Shown here one piece after another: positions 19,193 to 30,773 of a DNA stretch of 64,000 nucleotides. How positions within the stretch are numbered: position 1 is the stretch's first letter; the number at the start of each line of letters is the position of its first letter. Under the pieces are notes generated by a model. That model did no database searches. It was given only the letters and a program-made list of their open reading frames with translations, and had not been told where the DNA came from. Made by a program: the position numbers and the translations under genes. Source of the stretch: Site-B1 sp963722665 (lineage in GTDB: Bacteria; Bacteroidota; Bacteroidia; Flavobacteriales; Flavobacteriaceae); the NCBI GenBank assembly GCA_963722665.1, contig CAVRNW010000013.1, positions 124,001 to 188,000 on the forward strand. Direction: 5' to 3'.

Positions 19193-19384
19193 ATGAGTAA
19201 AGGAACAGTAAAATTTTTCAACAATGCCAAAGGATTTGGCTTTATAACTGAAGAAGGAGTTGAAAAAGATCACTTTGTACACATTTCTGGATTAATTGAC
19301 GAAATTCGCGAAGGCGACCAAGTTGAGTTTGATCTTGCAGAAGGTAACAAAGGATTAAACGCAGTGAACGTAAAAGTTATCTAA
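19193..19384 (+). CDS. Cold-shock protein, CspA family
   Basis: 63 residues: MSKGTVKFFNNAKGFGFI with RNP-1 KGFGFI, and RNP-2 appearing as DHFVHI. It is closely similar to the csp at 16450 but diverged in the middle, so an old paralogue and not a recent copy. RNA chaperone function expected. It is placed 115 bp after the helicase stop with its own candidate promoter and a strong terminator 20 bp after the stop, so it can be expressed both alone and with the helicase. Confidence 0.94.
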   Translation: MSKGTVKFFNNAKGFGFITEEGVEKDHFVHISGLIDEIREGDQVEFDLAEGNKGLNAVNVKVI

Positions 19385-19404
19385 ACATATACTTTAAGTT
19401 TTAC

Positions 19405-19436
19405 AAAAGCCCATCAAAATTGATGGGCTTTTTTTA
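19405..19436 (+). terminator. Rho-independent terminator after second csp
   Basis: A 12-bp perfect stem, AAAAGCCCATCA / TGATGGGCTTTT, with an AAAT loop and a run of T. Strong intrinsic terminator closing the cold-shock group. Confidence 0.9.
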
Positions 19437-19445
19437 TGGCCAATC

Positions 19446-19492
19446 CCAAATAGTATTATATTAGGAGGGGAGACAGAACTGTTTGAAATCAC
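19446..19492 (+). repeat. Degenerate fragment of the dispersed intergenic repeat, copy C
   Basis: Only the terminal block is recognisable: TTAGGAGGGGAGACAG followed by TTTGAAATC, comparable with GGGAGGGAAGCC and TTTGAAAC in copy A. Weak match. Confidence 0.35.
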
Positions 19493-19599
19493 AATAAATT
19501 ATTAGAGATATACACAATTACCGTATTCACGTAACCACCTTCTTACGGTATTTTGTAAATTTAAGTTCTATTTTCACATGTTTATCTAAATTTTAAGGA

Positions 19600-19824
19600 A
19601 TGAAAAAAATAAAAAATGTAATTGTTGTTGGACTAGTTGCGATAATGCTTTCAAGTTGCGCAACAGTATTTGGAGGAAAAGTTACGGCGCATCAAAGAAC
19701 AAAACCAAAAGCAGGAGAGCAGCAAAGAGAGATTAGAGTTGTTGCTTTAATTGCCGATATTATACTTTTTTTGCCGGGAACGATTGTTGATTTTGCTACC
19801 GGAGCGATCTATAAACCTAAATAA
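19600..19824 (+). CDS. Small lipoprotein
   Basis: 74 residues. Lipoprotein signal with lipobox LSSC (Cys21), then CATVFGGKVTAHQRTKPKAG and a C-terminal hydrophobic stretch ALIADIILFLPGTIVDFATG. The CATVFGG start resembles small envelope lipoproteins found in Bacteroidota. No function is recognised. Its start is supported by the signal peptide. It is 56 bp upstream of an outer-membrane-type protein on the same strand and may be co-transcribed with it. Confidence 0.7.
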   Translation: MKKIKNVIVVGLVAIMLSSCATVFGGKVTAHQRTKPKAGEQQREIRVVALIADIILFLPGTIVDFATGAIYKPK

Positions 19825-19880
19825 TAGCTTTGCACAACATTTGATCAAATAATCATAGTCCTAACAATATATTAATCTGA

Positions 19881-20444
19881 ATGAAAAAAATCTTACTGAC
19901 CCTAACTCTTTGCGGACTAACTTTAATTGCAAAATCACAAAATGCAAGTGTTGAACAATCAACTTTCGGAATCCAAACGGGATTTTTAGGAATTTGGGTG
20001 CATAATGAGTCAAAACTATCAAATCAATTCGCTTTAAGAAGTGAACTTGGACTTGACGCAGGGATATATGGAAATAATGCTAATGATATTGATGGATTTT
20101 TACTCACACCTACCATAACATTAGAACTTCGTTGGTATTACAATTTAAATAAAAGAGAAAAGAAATCAAGACGAATCGATGGAAATAGTGGAAATTTCAT
20201 TTCCCTAAAAACATCATATCATCCTGACTGGTTTGTAATCGCTAATGAAGACAATATTAATTTTATAAGTGATATTTTTATAATTCCAACTTGGGGAATA
20301 AGAAGACATGTTGGAAGTCATTTCACTTATGAAACAGGAATTGGAATTGGGTATATCCATTACTTTAAAGAGGACAATGTGATTTTACTAAATGAGAGCG
20401 ATGTTGCTGTAAACTTGCATTTAAGAATTGGATATAGATTTTAA
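19881..20444 (+). CDS. Secreted beta-barrel-like protein of unknown function
   Basis: 187 residues. A signal peptide (MKKILLTLTLCGLTLIAKSQ) is followed by amphipathic beta strands (FALRSELGLDAGIYG, LTPTITLELRWYYNLNKR, FTYETGIGIGYIHYF) and a terminal aromatic residue (LRIGYRF), the usual outer-membrane barrel ending. Probably a small outer-membrane protein with about eight strands. No enzyme motif. Its neighbours are a small lipoprotein upstream and a two-helix membrane protein downstream. Confidence 0.7.
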   Translation: MKKILLTLTLCGLTLIAKSQNASVEQSTFGIQTGFLGIWVHNESKLSNQFALRSELGLDAGIYGNNANDIDGFLLTPTITLELRWYYNLNKREKKSRRIDGNSGNFISLKTSYHPDWFVIANEDNINFISDIFIIPTWGIRRHVGSHFTYETGIGIGYIHYFKEDNVILLNESDVAVNLHLRIGYRF

Positions 20445-20647
20445 CAACCTAATAAAAACGTGGTTCAACAAAGCGATGAACCTAGACCTGTTTGGAATGA
20501 TTATAAACACATCGATACGATACTAAAAAAGTATGCTTAAGGATGCAAAATATTGGTATGTAAACAAGTTGTGCTTAAGTTGTTGAGCAGCAATACGGAA
20601 ATTGAAATTGAATATTTAACAAAACTATGAACTATAAAAATTAGATT

Positions 20648-20860
20648 ATGGATGTATTACTAAAAGACACTTCTCACCCTCTAATCTGGTATAGTATTAT
20701 ATTTTTAATAATAGGATTGGAAATTTATACTATGATTGACATTATGAAAAGTTCATTCAAAAAGAACGTCTATTATAAGTGGTTTTTAGTCGTCTCTTTT
20801 GTTCCGATTTTAGGTCCGATTTTATACCTATTTATCGGAAGAAAGCTAAAACTGAATTAA
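20648..20860 (+). CDS. Small membrane protein, PLDc_N-like
   Basis: 70 residues, two membrane helices (WYSIIFLIIGLEIYTMIDIM and KWFLVVSFVPILGPILYLFI) separated by a short basic loop, ending in GRKLKLN. The W-x-x-V-x-x-x-P-x-LGPILYLFIGRK pattern is that of the phospholipase D N-terminal-like (PLDc_N) membrane module, here without any nuclease domain. Role unknown. It is followed at once by a structured non-coding spacer. Confidence 0.7.
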   Translation: MDVLLKDTSHPLIWYSIIFLIIGLEIYTMIDIMKSSFKKNVYYKWFLVVSFVPILGPILYLFIGRKLKLN

Positions 20861-20865
20861 TAAAC

Positions 20866-21020
20866 CTACGCACAACACGATGTATGCACCATTACCGGGT
20901 CTGCGATTCTCTGGAAAATCCCCAAAGATTTTCCAGCGGAGTTTTGTATTTTTAATGGGTTGAGCTTTAACACACAGCGGCTCAAACACATAAACGTTAC
21001 CTAAAATTGTTGAATGAAAT
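20866..21020. repeat. Structured spacer with strong hairpins (cassette-spacer-like)
   Basis: About 150 bp between two small membrane-protein genes. It contains a perfect 10-bp stem CTGGAAAATC / GATTTTCCAG (20911-20920 with 20927-20936, loop CCCAAA) and a second inverted repeat TTGAGC / GCTCAA (20960-20965 with 20980-20985). It begins with CGCACAACACGATG and ends AACGTTACC. No T-run follows the hairpin, so it is not a plain terminator. From memory it resembles spacers found between small accessory genes in Bacteroidota; attC identity is not shown. Confidence 0.5.
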
Positions 21021-21032
21021 AAAAATAATATC

Positions 21033-21323
21033 ATGAATAATACAAACAAATCTTTGCACAACGGATTTTATCTCGGATTGATATCTTCATTTCTTTTTAT
21101 TGCTTTAATGATTTTTATGAAATATTTCTATCGATTACTGAACGATTTTGACACAATAGTATTTGGAATATTGGCTTTGTCAATTGGGTTTATTTCAACT
21201 TTAGGATTAATTAAGTCAACTAAAGAACCTAATACAAATAAGAAAATCATTGGAATGGTATTGAATATTGGTTTTGTTTTGATGTTTCTTTATGCAATAA
21301 TTTCATATGTCTTTGACATTTAA
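21033..21323 (+). CDS. Small integral membrane protein, unknown function
   Basis: 96 residues with three hydrophobic segments (FYLGLISSFLFIALMIFM, FGILALSIGFISTLGLI and IIGMVLNIGFVLMFLYAIIS) and short polar links. No recognised family. The start is the first ATG after the structured spacer, 12 bp downstream of it. It is the last gene of the accessory-looking stretch 19.4-21.4 kb and converges on the surface-adhesin locus. Confidence 0.62.
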   Translation: MNNTNKSLHNGFYLGLISSFLFIALMIFMKYFYRLLNDFDTIVFGILALSIGFISTLGLIKSTKEPNTNKKIIGMVLNIGFVLMFLYAIISYVFDI

Positions 21324-21461
21324 TAATTATTCACAAACTATCTGATTTGTTATCTAAAATTACAGATTGTAAACTTAAGACGTGTATAATTCAATGCTTT
21401 ATCAGTGTCTACTCATAAAATTGTATTCATGTCATTCCAATTGTTTTTTTAACACGACCCA

Positions 21462-22463
21462 TTAATAATTGGTTCCTGCCTTTCTATGGGTTTTCCAGCT
21501 TGTACCCTTGGTACATGCACAATTACTGGCGCCTTGCAAGAAATCTACCCCTATAGTAATGGAGTGCGTTCCTGAGTTGTACCCTGCAAGATCATTTATA
21601 GTAAATTGATACGAATAGGCAAAATAAAACTTGTTCTTCGCGATGCCGGCCATAGGCCCAATGTTTAATGGTGTAAAAAACTGATCGTTTAAAAAACGGT
21701 AAGAACCACCTACCCAAAAATAATCTTCATATCTGTTAAATTGTCGAAATTTAAAGTTTACATCTGTTGATGATCGCTTGTCACTCCAGTACATTTGATA
21801 GAATACAGAGGGTTCATATTCAATATTTTTGTTGTCTCTGCTTGTAAGTATAAGCCCTGAGTAGACTTGAAAATTAAGAAGGTCACCGGGTTCTGCACCG
21901 GTAAATTCATCAAGATCCTTTTTTAGAAGATTACTGGCATTCAAACTTAAATAAAAGTCTTGAAAACGATACAGGAATCCGACATCAAAATTGTGGTTTG
22001 ATTGCGATCGGTCACCTGTAATTCCAGGATCTACAATAGGCGTTCCATCAATATTTTCAAAGTTTTCTATGGCAATTCTAAAACTGTTAAGGTTGTAGGA
22101 CAGTCCTAAAGATAAAAACATCTTTTGGGTGTAGCTCAGCGTTAAATGATGGGCAAAAGAGAATTTCACACCTTTTTGCAGTGTATTTCCATTTTTATCG
22201 TTGTAAAGCGATAGTCCAACACCGGTACGGTCAGAGATCCTGAAATTGGCATATAAGGCTTGGTTGTCAGGCGCATCCTGAATGCCTACCCATTGGGTCA
22301 ATCCGTTAACCCTGACACTTAAATTGTCTCCAATCCCTGCATAGGTTGGTGATATAACAAAATCATTATCGGCCAAATATTGTGTCCACACAGGTAAATT
22401 GAGCTCTTGTGCGTAGCCCCAAGTACCCGCCAATAAAAGAATATATAGTATAAATTTTTTCAT
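21462..22463 (-). CDS. PorP/SprF family T9SS-associated outer membrane protein
   Basis: 333 residues with signal peptide (ending GYAQ). The PorP/SprF pattern is clear: LPVWTQYLADNDFVISPTYAG near the start, then VRVNGLTQWVGIQDAPDNQA, a barrel region, and FYFAYSYQFTINDLAGYNSG with GTHSITIGVDF at the end. In Flavobacterium johnsoniae SprF is needed to place the adhesin SprB on the cell surface. It is located 29 bp downstream of the giant SprB-like gene in the same orientation, exactly the sprB-sprF order, so it is the likely dedicated secretion or anchoring partner. Intact. Confidence 0.92.
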   Translation of the reverse strand: MKKFILYILLLAGTWGYAQELNLPVWTQYLADNDFVISPTYAGIGDNLSVRVNGLTQWVGIQDAPDNQALYANFRISDRTGVGLSLYNDKNGNTLQKGVKFSFAHHLTLSYTQKMFLSLGLSYNLNSFRIAIENFENIDGTPIVDPGITGDRSQSNHNFDVGFLYRFQDFYLSLNASNLLKKDLDEFTGAEPGDLLNFQVYSGLILTSRDNKNIEYEPSVFYQMYWSDKRSSTDVNFKFRQFNRYEDYFWVGGSYRFLNDQFFTPLNIGPMAGIAKNKFYFAYSYQFTINDLAGYNSGTHSITIGVDFLQGASNCACTKGTSWKTHRKAGTNY

Positions 22464-22492
22464 CTTCTCAATTTTAAATTCTTAAGACACAA

Positions 22493-25400
22493 TTACCTGT
22501 AAAGTGTAAAATGTCCAACATACTCCCTGTTTAATGCTGAGCTGTTTGGTTTAACTACATACCAATAGTCACCTGTAGGAAGTTCGGTACCATTATATGT
22601 TCCATCCCAATATTCACCAACACGTAAGGTGGCTATCTTACGGCCGTATCTGTCAAAAATGTCAAAGGTTAGGTTAGGGTATAGTTCTTCACATTCAACG
22701 GTCCATCCATCGGAAGTACCATCGTCATTAGGCGTAAAATATTCCGGGATACAAGGCTCTATGATCTCCATTTCTATTTGAGCAGCTGTTAAGCATCCGG
22801 CACTATCGGTTACAACAACCAGGTACATTCCAGATTCAGAAACAATAAATGTATTGTTGTTACCATGATCTATATCATTCACGGTATATTGATAGCCTCC
22901 TGTACCGCCTTCGGCATTCGCAACGATTTCACCGGCTTCATTACCTGCAACCAGTACCAGTGATAAAGGCTCATAATCTTCAATGACAAACACATCGGTC
23001 GTTTGAATACAACCATTGGTATGTCTTACATCTATATAGTGATCTGTTCCCGGTATAACATTTGTAAATACATTACTAGCCTGGTAAGTTCCTCCATTTA
23101 AAGAATAATCCAAATCTGAAGGGTCTACCGTATTTTCATCTACTAAAACCGTTACAACATTACTCAGGGATTTATCTTCGCAGATGTATTCAATTTCCAC
23201 AATAGGGTCTATGCTTACAGATTCCGGGAAGGTAATATTCCATTCAGATTCACAATCCTGTACATCACGAACAAAAACCGTATGGTCACCACCACCTAGT
23301 CCAGTAAAATCAAATGTAGTTTGACCTGTAGCACCATTAGTGTAAGGGCCATCATAGGAATCTAAACTCACGCTATATGGTAATGTGCCACCGGAAATAT
23401 CAATACTGAATTCACCATTGGCATCACCTGCACAGGTTTCTTCAAAAATTGAATTTGGAACAATAGTGAGCATTACGGGATCCGGATCTGTTACGGTAAA
23501 ACTGAAAGTTAAATAGCAACCTAATACATCCTGAACGATGACATCATAATCACCGGAAGCTAAATTCTCAAAATTATTGGTTTCAAAAAATTGATCGAAT
23601 TGTGGCGAAATGGCGTACTTGATTATTCCTGTTCCTCCTGTCACGTTGATCACTAACACGCCATTGTCATCTCCGCTACAGGTTACATTACTAACCGTAT
23701 AATTTAATTCTAACGGCGCACTTGGCTCAGTAATGGTAATTGGTGCTGAAGCAGTGAAGCAATCATCACTGTCAACATTCACTACGTATGTTCCAGCAAC
23801 CAACTCGGTAAATACTCCCGGACTATTTTGTGTTGCAGGAATTGTATTGCCTGCCGTATCCTGTAAGGTATACACATAATTTCCTAAACCACCTTGTGCA
23901 GTTGCGACTATAGAACCTGAATTATCACCGGTACAATTAATTGTAGGGTTTTCTGATTCTAAATTGATTATCAGATCCGGTAACGGATCAATTGTAATTT
24001 CGTTGGACATTACAGCATTACAACCATTGGCATCTCTCACATAATACTCATAAGTTCCTGTTGGAACAGAAAAAGTTATTGATGATGCAAAAGTTCCCAG
24101 AACTGGCGTAAACGTACTATTATTGCTATACGTATAGGTTCCGGTTCCACCAGTCGCACTTAAAGTAAGTGTCGATTCTGTTAGACAGGTTTGTGATGTT
24201 GCTTTCACCAAACTCGCATCAATTTCAGTAGGCTGATCAATAACGATATCTAATGATGTCAAGAGACATTCAGAACCATCACTTATAGTGACAGAATAGG
24301 TTCCTGCACCTAAATTAGTAAACACGTTTGAGGTTTGCGGCCCTGAAGTACTTGGAGTAGGTAAAATAGTATTCAGCGTAAAGATAAAATCAGTTCCCTG
24401 GCCTCCGGTTATATTCGTCATTGTTATGGACGCATTTTGATCTCCAAAACAATCTAACAATGTTGTATTTGGAGTAAATGTGGCATTTATTGGTAATGGC
24501 TCAACAAGCGTCACATCAACAGAAGCGATACAGTTTTCTGCATCTCTCACATTTACGGTATAAGTACCTGCGGCTAAGTCTGTAAATGTACCATTGGACG
24601 AATATGCTACGGTCGCAGCACCTGTCAATTCATATTCATAATCACCCCAACCACCTGAGGCGATTGCAGTAATAGTTCCTTGACTATTGTCACAGGTGAC
24701 ATTAGATGTTTCTGTTGCAATAAGTGTTAAGGTTTCAGCCGGAGACTTAATGATCACACTGGCTGTTGCTGCACAATACGGACTTTCGGTTTCTGTAATG
24801 GTAACTGTGAAACTTCCGGCAAACATGCCTGTAACTGTTTCAGGATTTGTAGATGTATTGGCATTGACAACTCCGGTTACAGAAGTTCCCGAACTATCGA
24901 ATACTTCATAAGTATAAGCCCCGGAATATCCGGCAACATCTATTTCAAATGAACTCGTATCACCAAAACAACTTACTAAGGTAGGCGAAGTGGTAAAAGT
25001 AGGAGGAATAGCTTCCTGTAAAGAAATAGTCACCTCATCAGTACACGTAGTTACAGTATCTGTTATTGTTATGGTATATAATCCGGATGGTACGCCTGAG
25101 AATATGTTTCCAGTCAAAGTTATTGATCCCGGATTCGGATTTATGATATAGGTGAAAGTACCTGAACCTCCGGAAACATTAATGGTTATTTCACCATCAT
25201 CATTGTTACATGTAGGTAATGTAGTTATATCCGGCTTTATTTCTAAAGGAGCCGATATATCAACCGATACTAAATTTCCGCAACCATTGGCATCCTGAAT
25301 TTCAATAGTATGAATTCCAGAAAATAAATTCGATATCGTAAATGGTTCAGCAAGTGATTGATAAGCACCGCCATCTATACTATAACTATATGGTGCTATA

Positions 25401-28400
25401 CCTGCAGTATCCAAGGTCACATCTATTTCAAATTCACCTTCAGCTGTACATTGATCGTTTAAAACTGCTGAGATCACAGGCGATGGATCCAATGGTACTA
25501 CATTAACCGGACTGGATATAATACAGTTATAGGCATCCATAACGTGCACATAATAATTACCGGCGTCTACATTAAAAGTACTCGCTGTTGCCCAGGATGG
25601 ATCTGTAGACAGTGGAGCAGCAGGCGTTGTTGTAATTTGATAAACATAAGGGGCTGTACCATTTTGGCCAATGGCGCTTATTTGTCCGGAGCTCGCATTA
25701 CAATTTGCGTTTTGTTCTACGGAAGCAGTTAGGCTTAATAGAATTTCGGATTCAGTAATATTAAAAGGTACAGTTACAACTCCACAACCGGCATTTGGCC
25801 CGGAAATTTCGTTGATCAATACAAAATAGTTACCAAAAGGTAAAGGCCCAAGATCTGTTAAAGAAAGTGAACCACCGGCCGGAACAATATCAGAACCACT
25901 GACGCCTGCTGTGGCTAATGTCAATGAATCAAATATTTCATAGTCCACGTTTACCGGAGTACCATAAATACTGGTAACCGTAAAGGATACATTGCCGTCT
26001 GCACTTCCGGTACACGTGATATTATTTGAACTTAAAGCAGTTACCGTCAACGTAGAATTTGTAGGTATTGGTGTGGTTGCCGGTTCATAATAACTACAAT
26101 CTGTTGAGGCATCATAAACAATAAAAGTATAAGTAACACCAGGTATTAACCCTGTAAATGTCGCATTTTGACTACCAGGGGAATCTTCAGGAATCCATGA
26201 TCCCGGAGGATTAGGATATACTGAAATTGGTCCCTGATAAATACTGAAAAAGAAAGGTCCTGAACTCGGTAATGATGAGCCTACTGTGACAACAGCTTCG
26301 CCACCCAGGAGACAATCGACAGTTGCAGTTACAGTAATATCCAGATCTGATGGAGGAGAAGCAACCAAAACATCTTGTTCCAATACCGAACAGCCATTAG
26401 CATCGATCACGTTGATCTCATATGATCCAAAATCAAGAACGTCAAAACTTACGGAAGTTGATCCCGTAGCATTAAACTCTGAATTGGAATATCCGTTCAC
26501 TCCTGTTAGATAATAGGTGTAAGGTGCTGTTCCACCGGTTACTGAATTTATAGTTATTGATCCTATCGAAACACCACCTGGTCCACAGGAAATATCAACG
26601 ATAGCATAATCTACCACAATAGCATCTGGTTCATTAATAGTAATGGTTTCAGTGGCTGTACAAGAATTCGCATCGGTTATAGTGATCGTGTAATTACCCG
26701 CCGGCAATCCGGAAGTTTGGGTGCCATAATCGACTCCTGCGGTATCATTAAATACATTGATTGTAAAAGGAGGGGTACCTACTGTCGTATTTATAGAAAT
26801 ATCTATAGCAGCATTAGAATCCCCATTACATAGAACCGGTTGGGTTTGTACCACAGCATTTATGTCCGGTAACGAAATTGGATCTATGGTAATCACACTC
26901 GATTCCGCAGTACATCCGTTAGCATCTGTTATTTCAAACTGATAGGTTCCGGCAGAAGATGTTGCATAGGTAAATGGTGATCCTGTTGCACCTATGGCTG
27001 TAAAAGCACTGCCATTTATCGAAACGGCATAGGTGTATGGGGCAGGGCCTGTAATGGTTCCCGTAATGATAGCTTCCGGTGTCACTGTACAGTTCAAGAC
27101 TTGGGTTAATACAACATTAACTGTTGGTTTTGGTAACGGATCGATGGTATATGATTCATTGTAAACACAATCATTTTCATCTCTTACCTGAAAGGTGTAA
27201 GTACCTGGTTCTAAGCCGGGAAATTGTGTCGATGTTTGATACGATGTTGTACTTGCAGCAGGTGCGATGATTTGATATTCTAAAACGCCTGTGCCGCCTG
27301 TTACTCCTGTTATAGTAACTGTGGTCGTGTTTGAAGGACAGCTTATTGGTGAATTATCAAAGCTTAGATCCGTTGGTGGATCTATTTGATCTATGGTTAT
27401 GCTATTAGCAATGAATGTGCATCCACTGGCATCCTGTATGGTAATTGTATATGTTCCTGTTGTTAATCCTGTAAAAGTATTACCAGCTTGATAATTAGCA
27501 CCGTCAATGCTATACATATAAGGTGCCAGACCTCCTGAAACTCCTGTTACAGTTATGGTTCCATCCGTAGTACAGGTATAAGGGGCTGTTAAAGTCGCAG
27601 TTCCTGTAATAGCCGGAGATTCTGTTATCGTTACATTTTGTGCAACTGTATCACATACCGAAGTTCCAAGGCTGTATTGGACAACTACATCATAATCTCC
27701 TTCCGACAGACCGGTAAATACATTTGAGTTGGTGAAAGTTGCACCGCCATCAATACTGTATTCTAAACTGTTTCCGTTAGCACTGGTTACATTTATACTT
27801 ATTGTCCCATCTGAAAACCCAAAACAATCAATATCGGTTGTTGAAATAGTAAAGTCAGGTTCAGATATGTCATCAACAGTAATCGTTGTGCTTGCGCTAC
27901 AATTATTAGAGTCTACGACTTCAATATCATAATCACCAGCTGTAGTCACCACTATTTCCGGTACCGTCTGAAAATCTGACGAACCATTAACAAAATAGAA
28001 ATATGGAGGTGTTCCTCCCTCAGCGTAAATTGTAATTTCACCATCTGTACAAGTTAGCGGAATAGTAACCGCGGCAGTAACTGTAAGCAATGGTGGCTCA
28101 ATGATCGTAATATCTTCAGAATACAAACAACCATTTTCGGTTTCTACCATTGCGGTATAAGTGCCTGGGTTTAAATTTGAAAACGTATAGGTATTCTCAA
28201 CAATTGGTCCTGCAGAATTAACTAAGGTTGCACCTTCATATAAAGTATATGAATATTGTGGATCAACATCATTCGCTGCTACTAGGATACTGCCTTTATC
28301 ACCATAACAAAGCGGCTGTATGACTGTAGTTGAACCGCTAAAGTCCCTTTCATTAATTTGAACGTCAGGTATGGTAAATACGCATGGGTTGGTAGGAATA

Positions 28401-30704
28401 CCTGTTTGTCTAGTGTAAATAGTATAATTTCCAGGTGTTGTTACGGTAAATACATTACTCGTTTGATAGTTAACACCATCTAAACTGAATTCATAACCGG
28501 AAGGCACATCATTGACCGTAATCGTTCCCGGAGTTTGGCAAATAATATCGGTTGCATTTACCGTGGCATTTAGCAAATTCGTATAAACATCAAAATAGAA
28601 CTGCATAAAGCAACCACCGGTATAGTTAATGGTTAACCTGAATTGGCCAGCTGTATCTGCTAAGAAATCCGGACCAGTTCCTACTTGGTCCCAAGAACAC
28701 GTAGAATCTTCGTTGGCGCAATCTTGATTAGTTACGGCTGTACAACTGGACTCATCTAGTTTTTCCCAAATAATTGAAGTTGTTCCGGTTATATTGGTTT
28801 CAATTAATCTTGAATCATTAGCACCACAAAAGAATATGTTTGGTAATAATTTCCCGTCATTAGGGCAGGTAACCACTTCATCTGCATAAGGAATTACAGG
28901 GTTTTCTATGCCTACACCAAAAAGATCTACTATATATTCCTGCACAATAGACTGGCAAGGTGCTTCAGCCGTATTGAATACATAATAAGTTCCCGCTTCT
29001 GTAACCGTAAGGGTTTGCGCAGAGCCGATTACTGGAGTCCCTGTTGGACTCGTTGACCATGAATATGCTACATAACCATTTGCCGCCGTTAGATCGACAC
29101 TAGAACCACATAGAACAACTTCTTCGGAAAACGTACAATCATCAAGATCTGCTAAAAAATTTGTTGCTTGAGGCGATAATAAACAGCCTGTATTGCTATT
29201 TACACTTGGATCATCGGTAATCTCAAATGTAGGATTAAAATACCCGTTATACGTAGCAAAAGCTTGATTAAGGATTAGATTTGAACAGGAATCGGCCAAT
29301 TGCTGGCAGGACTCTACCGTTTCAACTTCAATACGAATTTCGTAAAGTGGATCATTCTCTTCAACCAGATAATCCGCTACATCAAACACAAGTTCTCTTG
29401 TTACAGGATCATAACTGGCAACCGTAACACCAGCCGGTAATACCAGATCTGTCGGATGGTTATATACAATATTTATAGGGAGGATATCCCGTATTTGTAG
29501 ATTTGTCGCATGGTCATTGCCTGTATTTTGAAAACCAATGACATAATTTAATGGTGTTGCAAGCCCAACTGTTTGCCCTCCAATATCATTTCCGGCATCG
29601 TCTTCTACAGTTTTAGTAAGCACAATATTCGGCTCAATAATTTCAACAGCAAAAGCAAAGAAATACTGAAAGTAGGTATCACCACTGGTTTCAAGTCTTA
29701 CTGTTGCTGAAGTGGCATCGTTCGCAATTACCGAGTTACCCGGATTTGGAATGACCATGACGCCGGTATCAAATCCTAAAGTATTTGTACTATTGGGAAC
29801 TCTATCGTTAACCGGTGTTGCATCAAGCTGTGTTACCGAACTATTGAAAAAATTAGTTACCGGACGATCAGCAGTGGAAAGGCTCACACCATTTAGTCTT
29901 AAACGATCGCCTAAAATTGGACTATCACCTTCCAGGGTTGCAAAAGCGAAGTTAGCCCTTACAGGAGCAGGGGCAGGAATGGTTCTGAAACCGGAAATTG
30001 GTATATCTAGGTTTGGATTACCACCAGGCTACACTAATAGCACTAAAGCCATCAAAACTGGTAATTGATTTACCGGGTAGAGTAGGGTCTTCATATACCA
30101 CAAATAGGGACCATCCAGCCGAATGACCTGTACCATTATAAGGAGTAGCAACTCCTGTTTCTCCTTCGGCAGAAGACACATTGGCCACCGTATAGGTTCC
30201 CAGATCGGTTCCTAGAGTAGTGACTATGTCAGTTACATCTGCATAACATGCGTAAGAAAAACTATCTCCGCCATCAATAGATGTTCCATTGGCATCAAAA
30301 ATTATGGTGCCCTGAATATCGTTATAAGCACCAACCGGCCCTTTAAACTTAACATCTGTAATGGGCTCATTTCCGGGGCTTACAGCTCCCCAATACAAAC
30401 TAGCGTGTATTATTCTATAGCACTCAGGGTTTGGAATATCCAAATCCGCACTCGTAGAACTAAATGTAGTTGCATCGCCATCAATATCGATATACTGCAT
30501 ATTGACATTGTGGTTATACACGGAATTGTCATTAAATGGATTGTTGTCTGGTCCCAGTATGTTATTTCCAATAAGTATAATGTCCCCTTTTAAATCCTCA
30601 TTAAATCGCGGTGTAAACGGAACATAATTTTGGGCAAATACTTGTAGGCCAAAAAATAATAGCGAAATTGTGATGGCGATTTTTGAAAATGTAGGTCTTT
30701 TCAT
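22493..30704 (-). CDS. Giant SprB-like surface adhesin with T9SS type B tail (frameshift near 30030)
   Basis: 2736 residues after joining two frames. An extra C in GCCTGGTGG near 30030 breaks the frame; without it the join reads SVAGGNPNLDIPISGF. The start is ATG 30704; the upstream in-frame codon at 30722 is TTG. Layout: signal peptide (LLFFGLQVFAQ), an N-terminal region of about 450 residues, a DUF11-like domain (VLTKTVEDDAGNDIGG, VIGFQNTGNDHATNLQ), then some twenty or more SprB-type repeats of roughly 75-95 residues with the pattern C-x-G-x-x-x-G-x-I, GGTxPYxYSxDG, YQxSNxFxxL, GxYTVxVxDxxGC. It ends in a gliding-type C-terminal domain (CIPEYFTPNDDGTSDGW to YVGHFTLYR). Role: mobile or fixed adhesin exported by T9SS. 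Followed by its SprF-like partner. Confidence 0.92.
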
Positions 30705-30773
30705 GTTACTTAATTGTTTCAATTTCGTTTCAACTTAGCGGGGACACTGAAAAGAAATTAAGCCTTGTTAGTT

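Noticed and set aside
20866..21020. Integron attC site
   Set aside because: The core sites do not clearly match the attC consensus and no integrase is in the window; kept only as a structured spacer.
24687..30068. Several plus-strand reading frames of 60-120 codons opposite the giant adhesin
   Set aside because: They follow the codon periodicity of the minus-strand repeats, lack homology-like motifs and have no promoter; shadows of the real gene.
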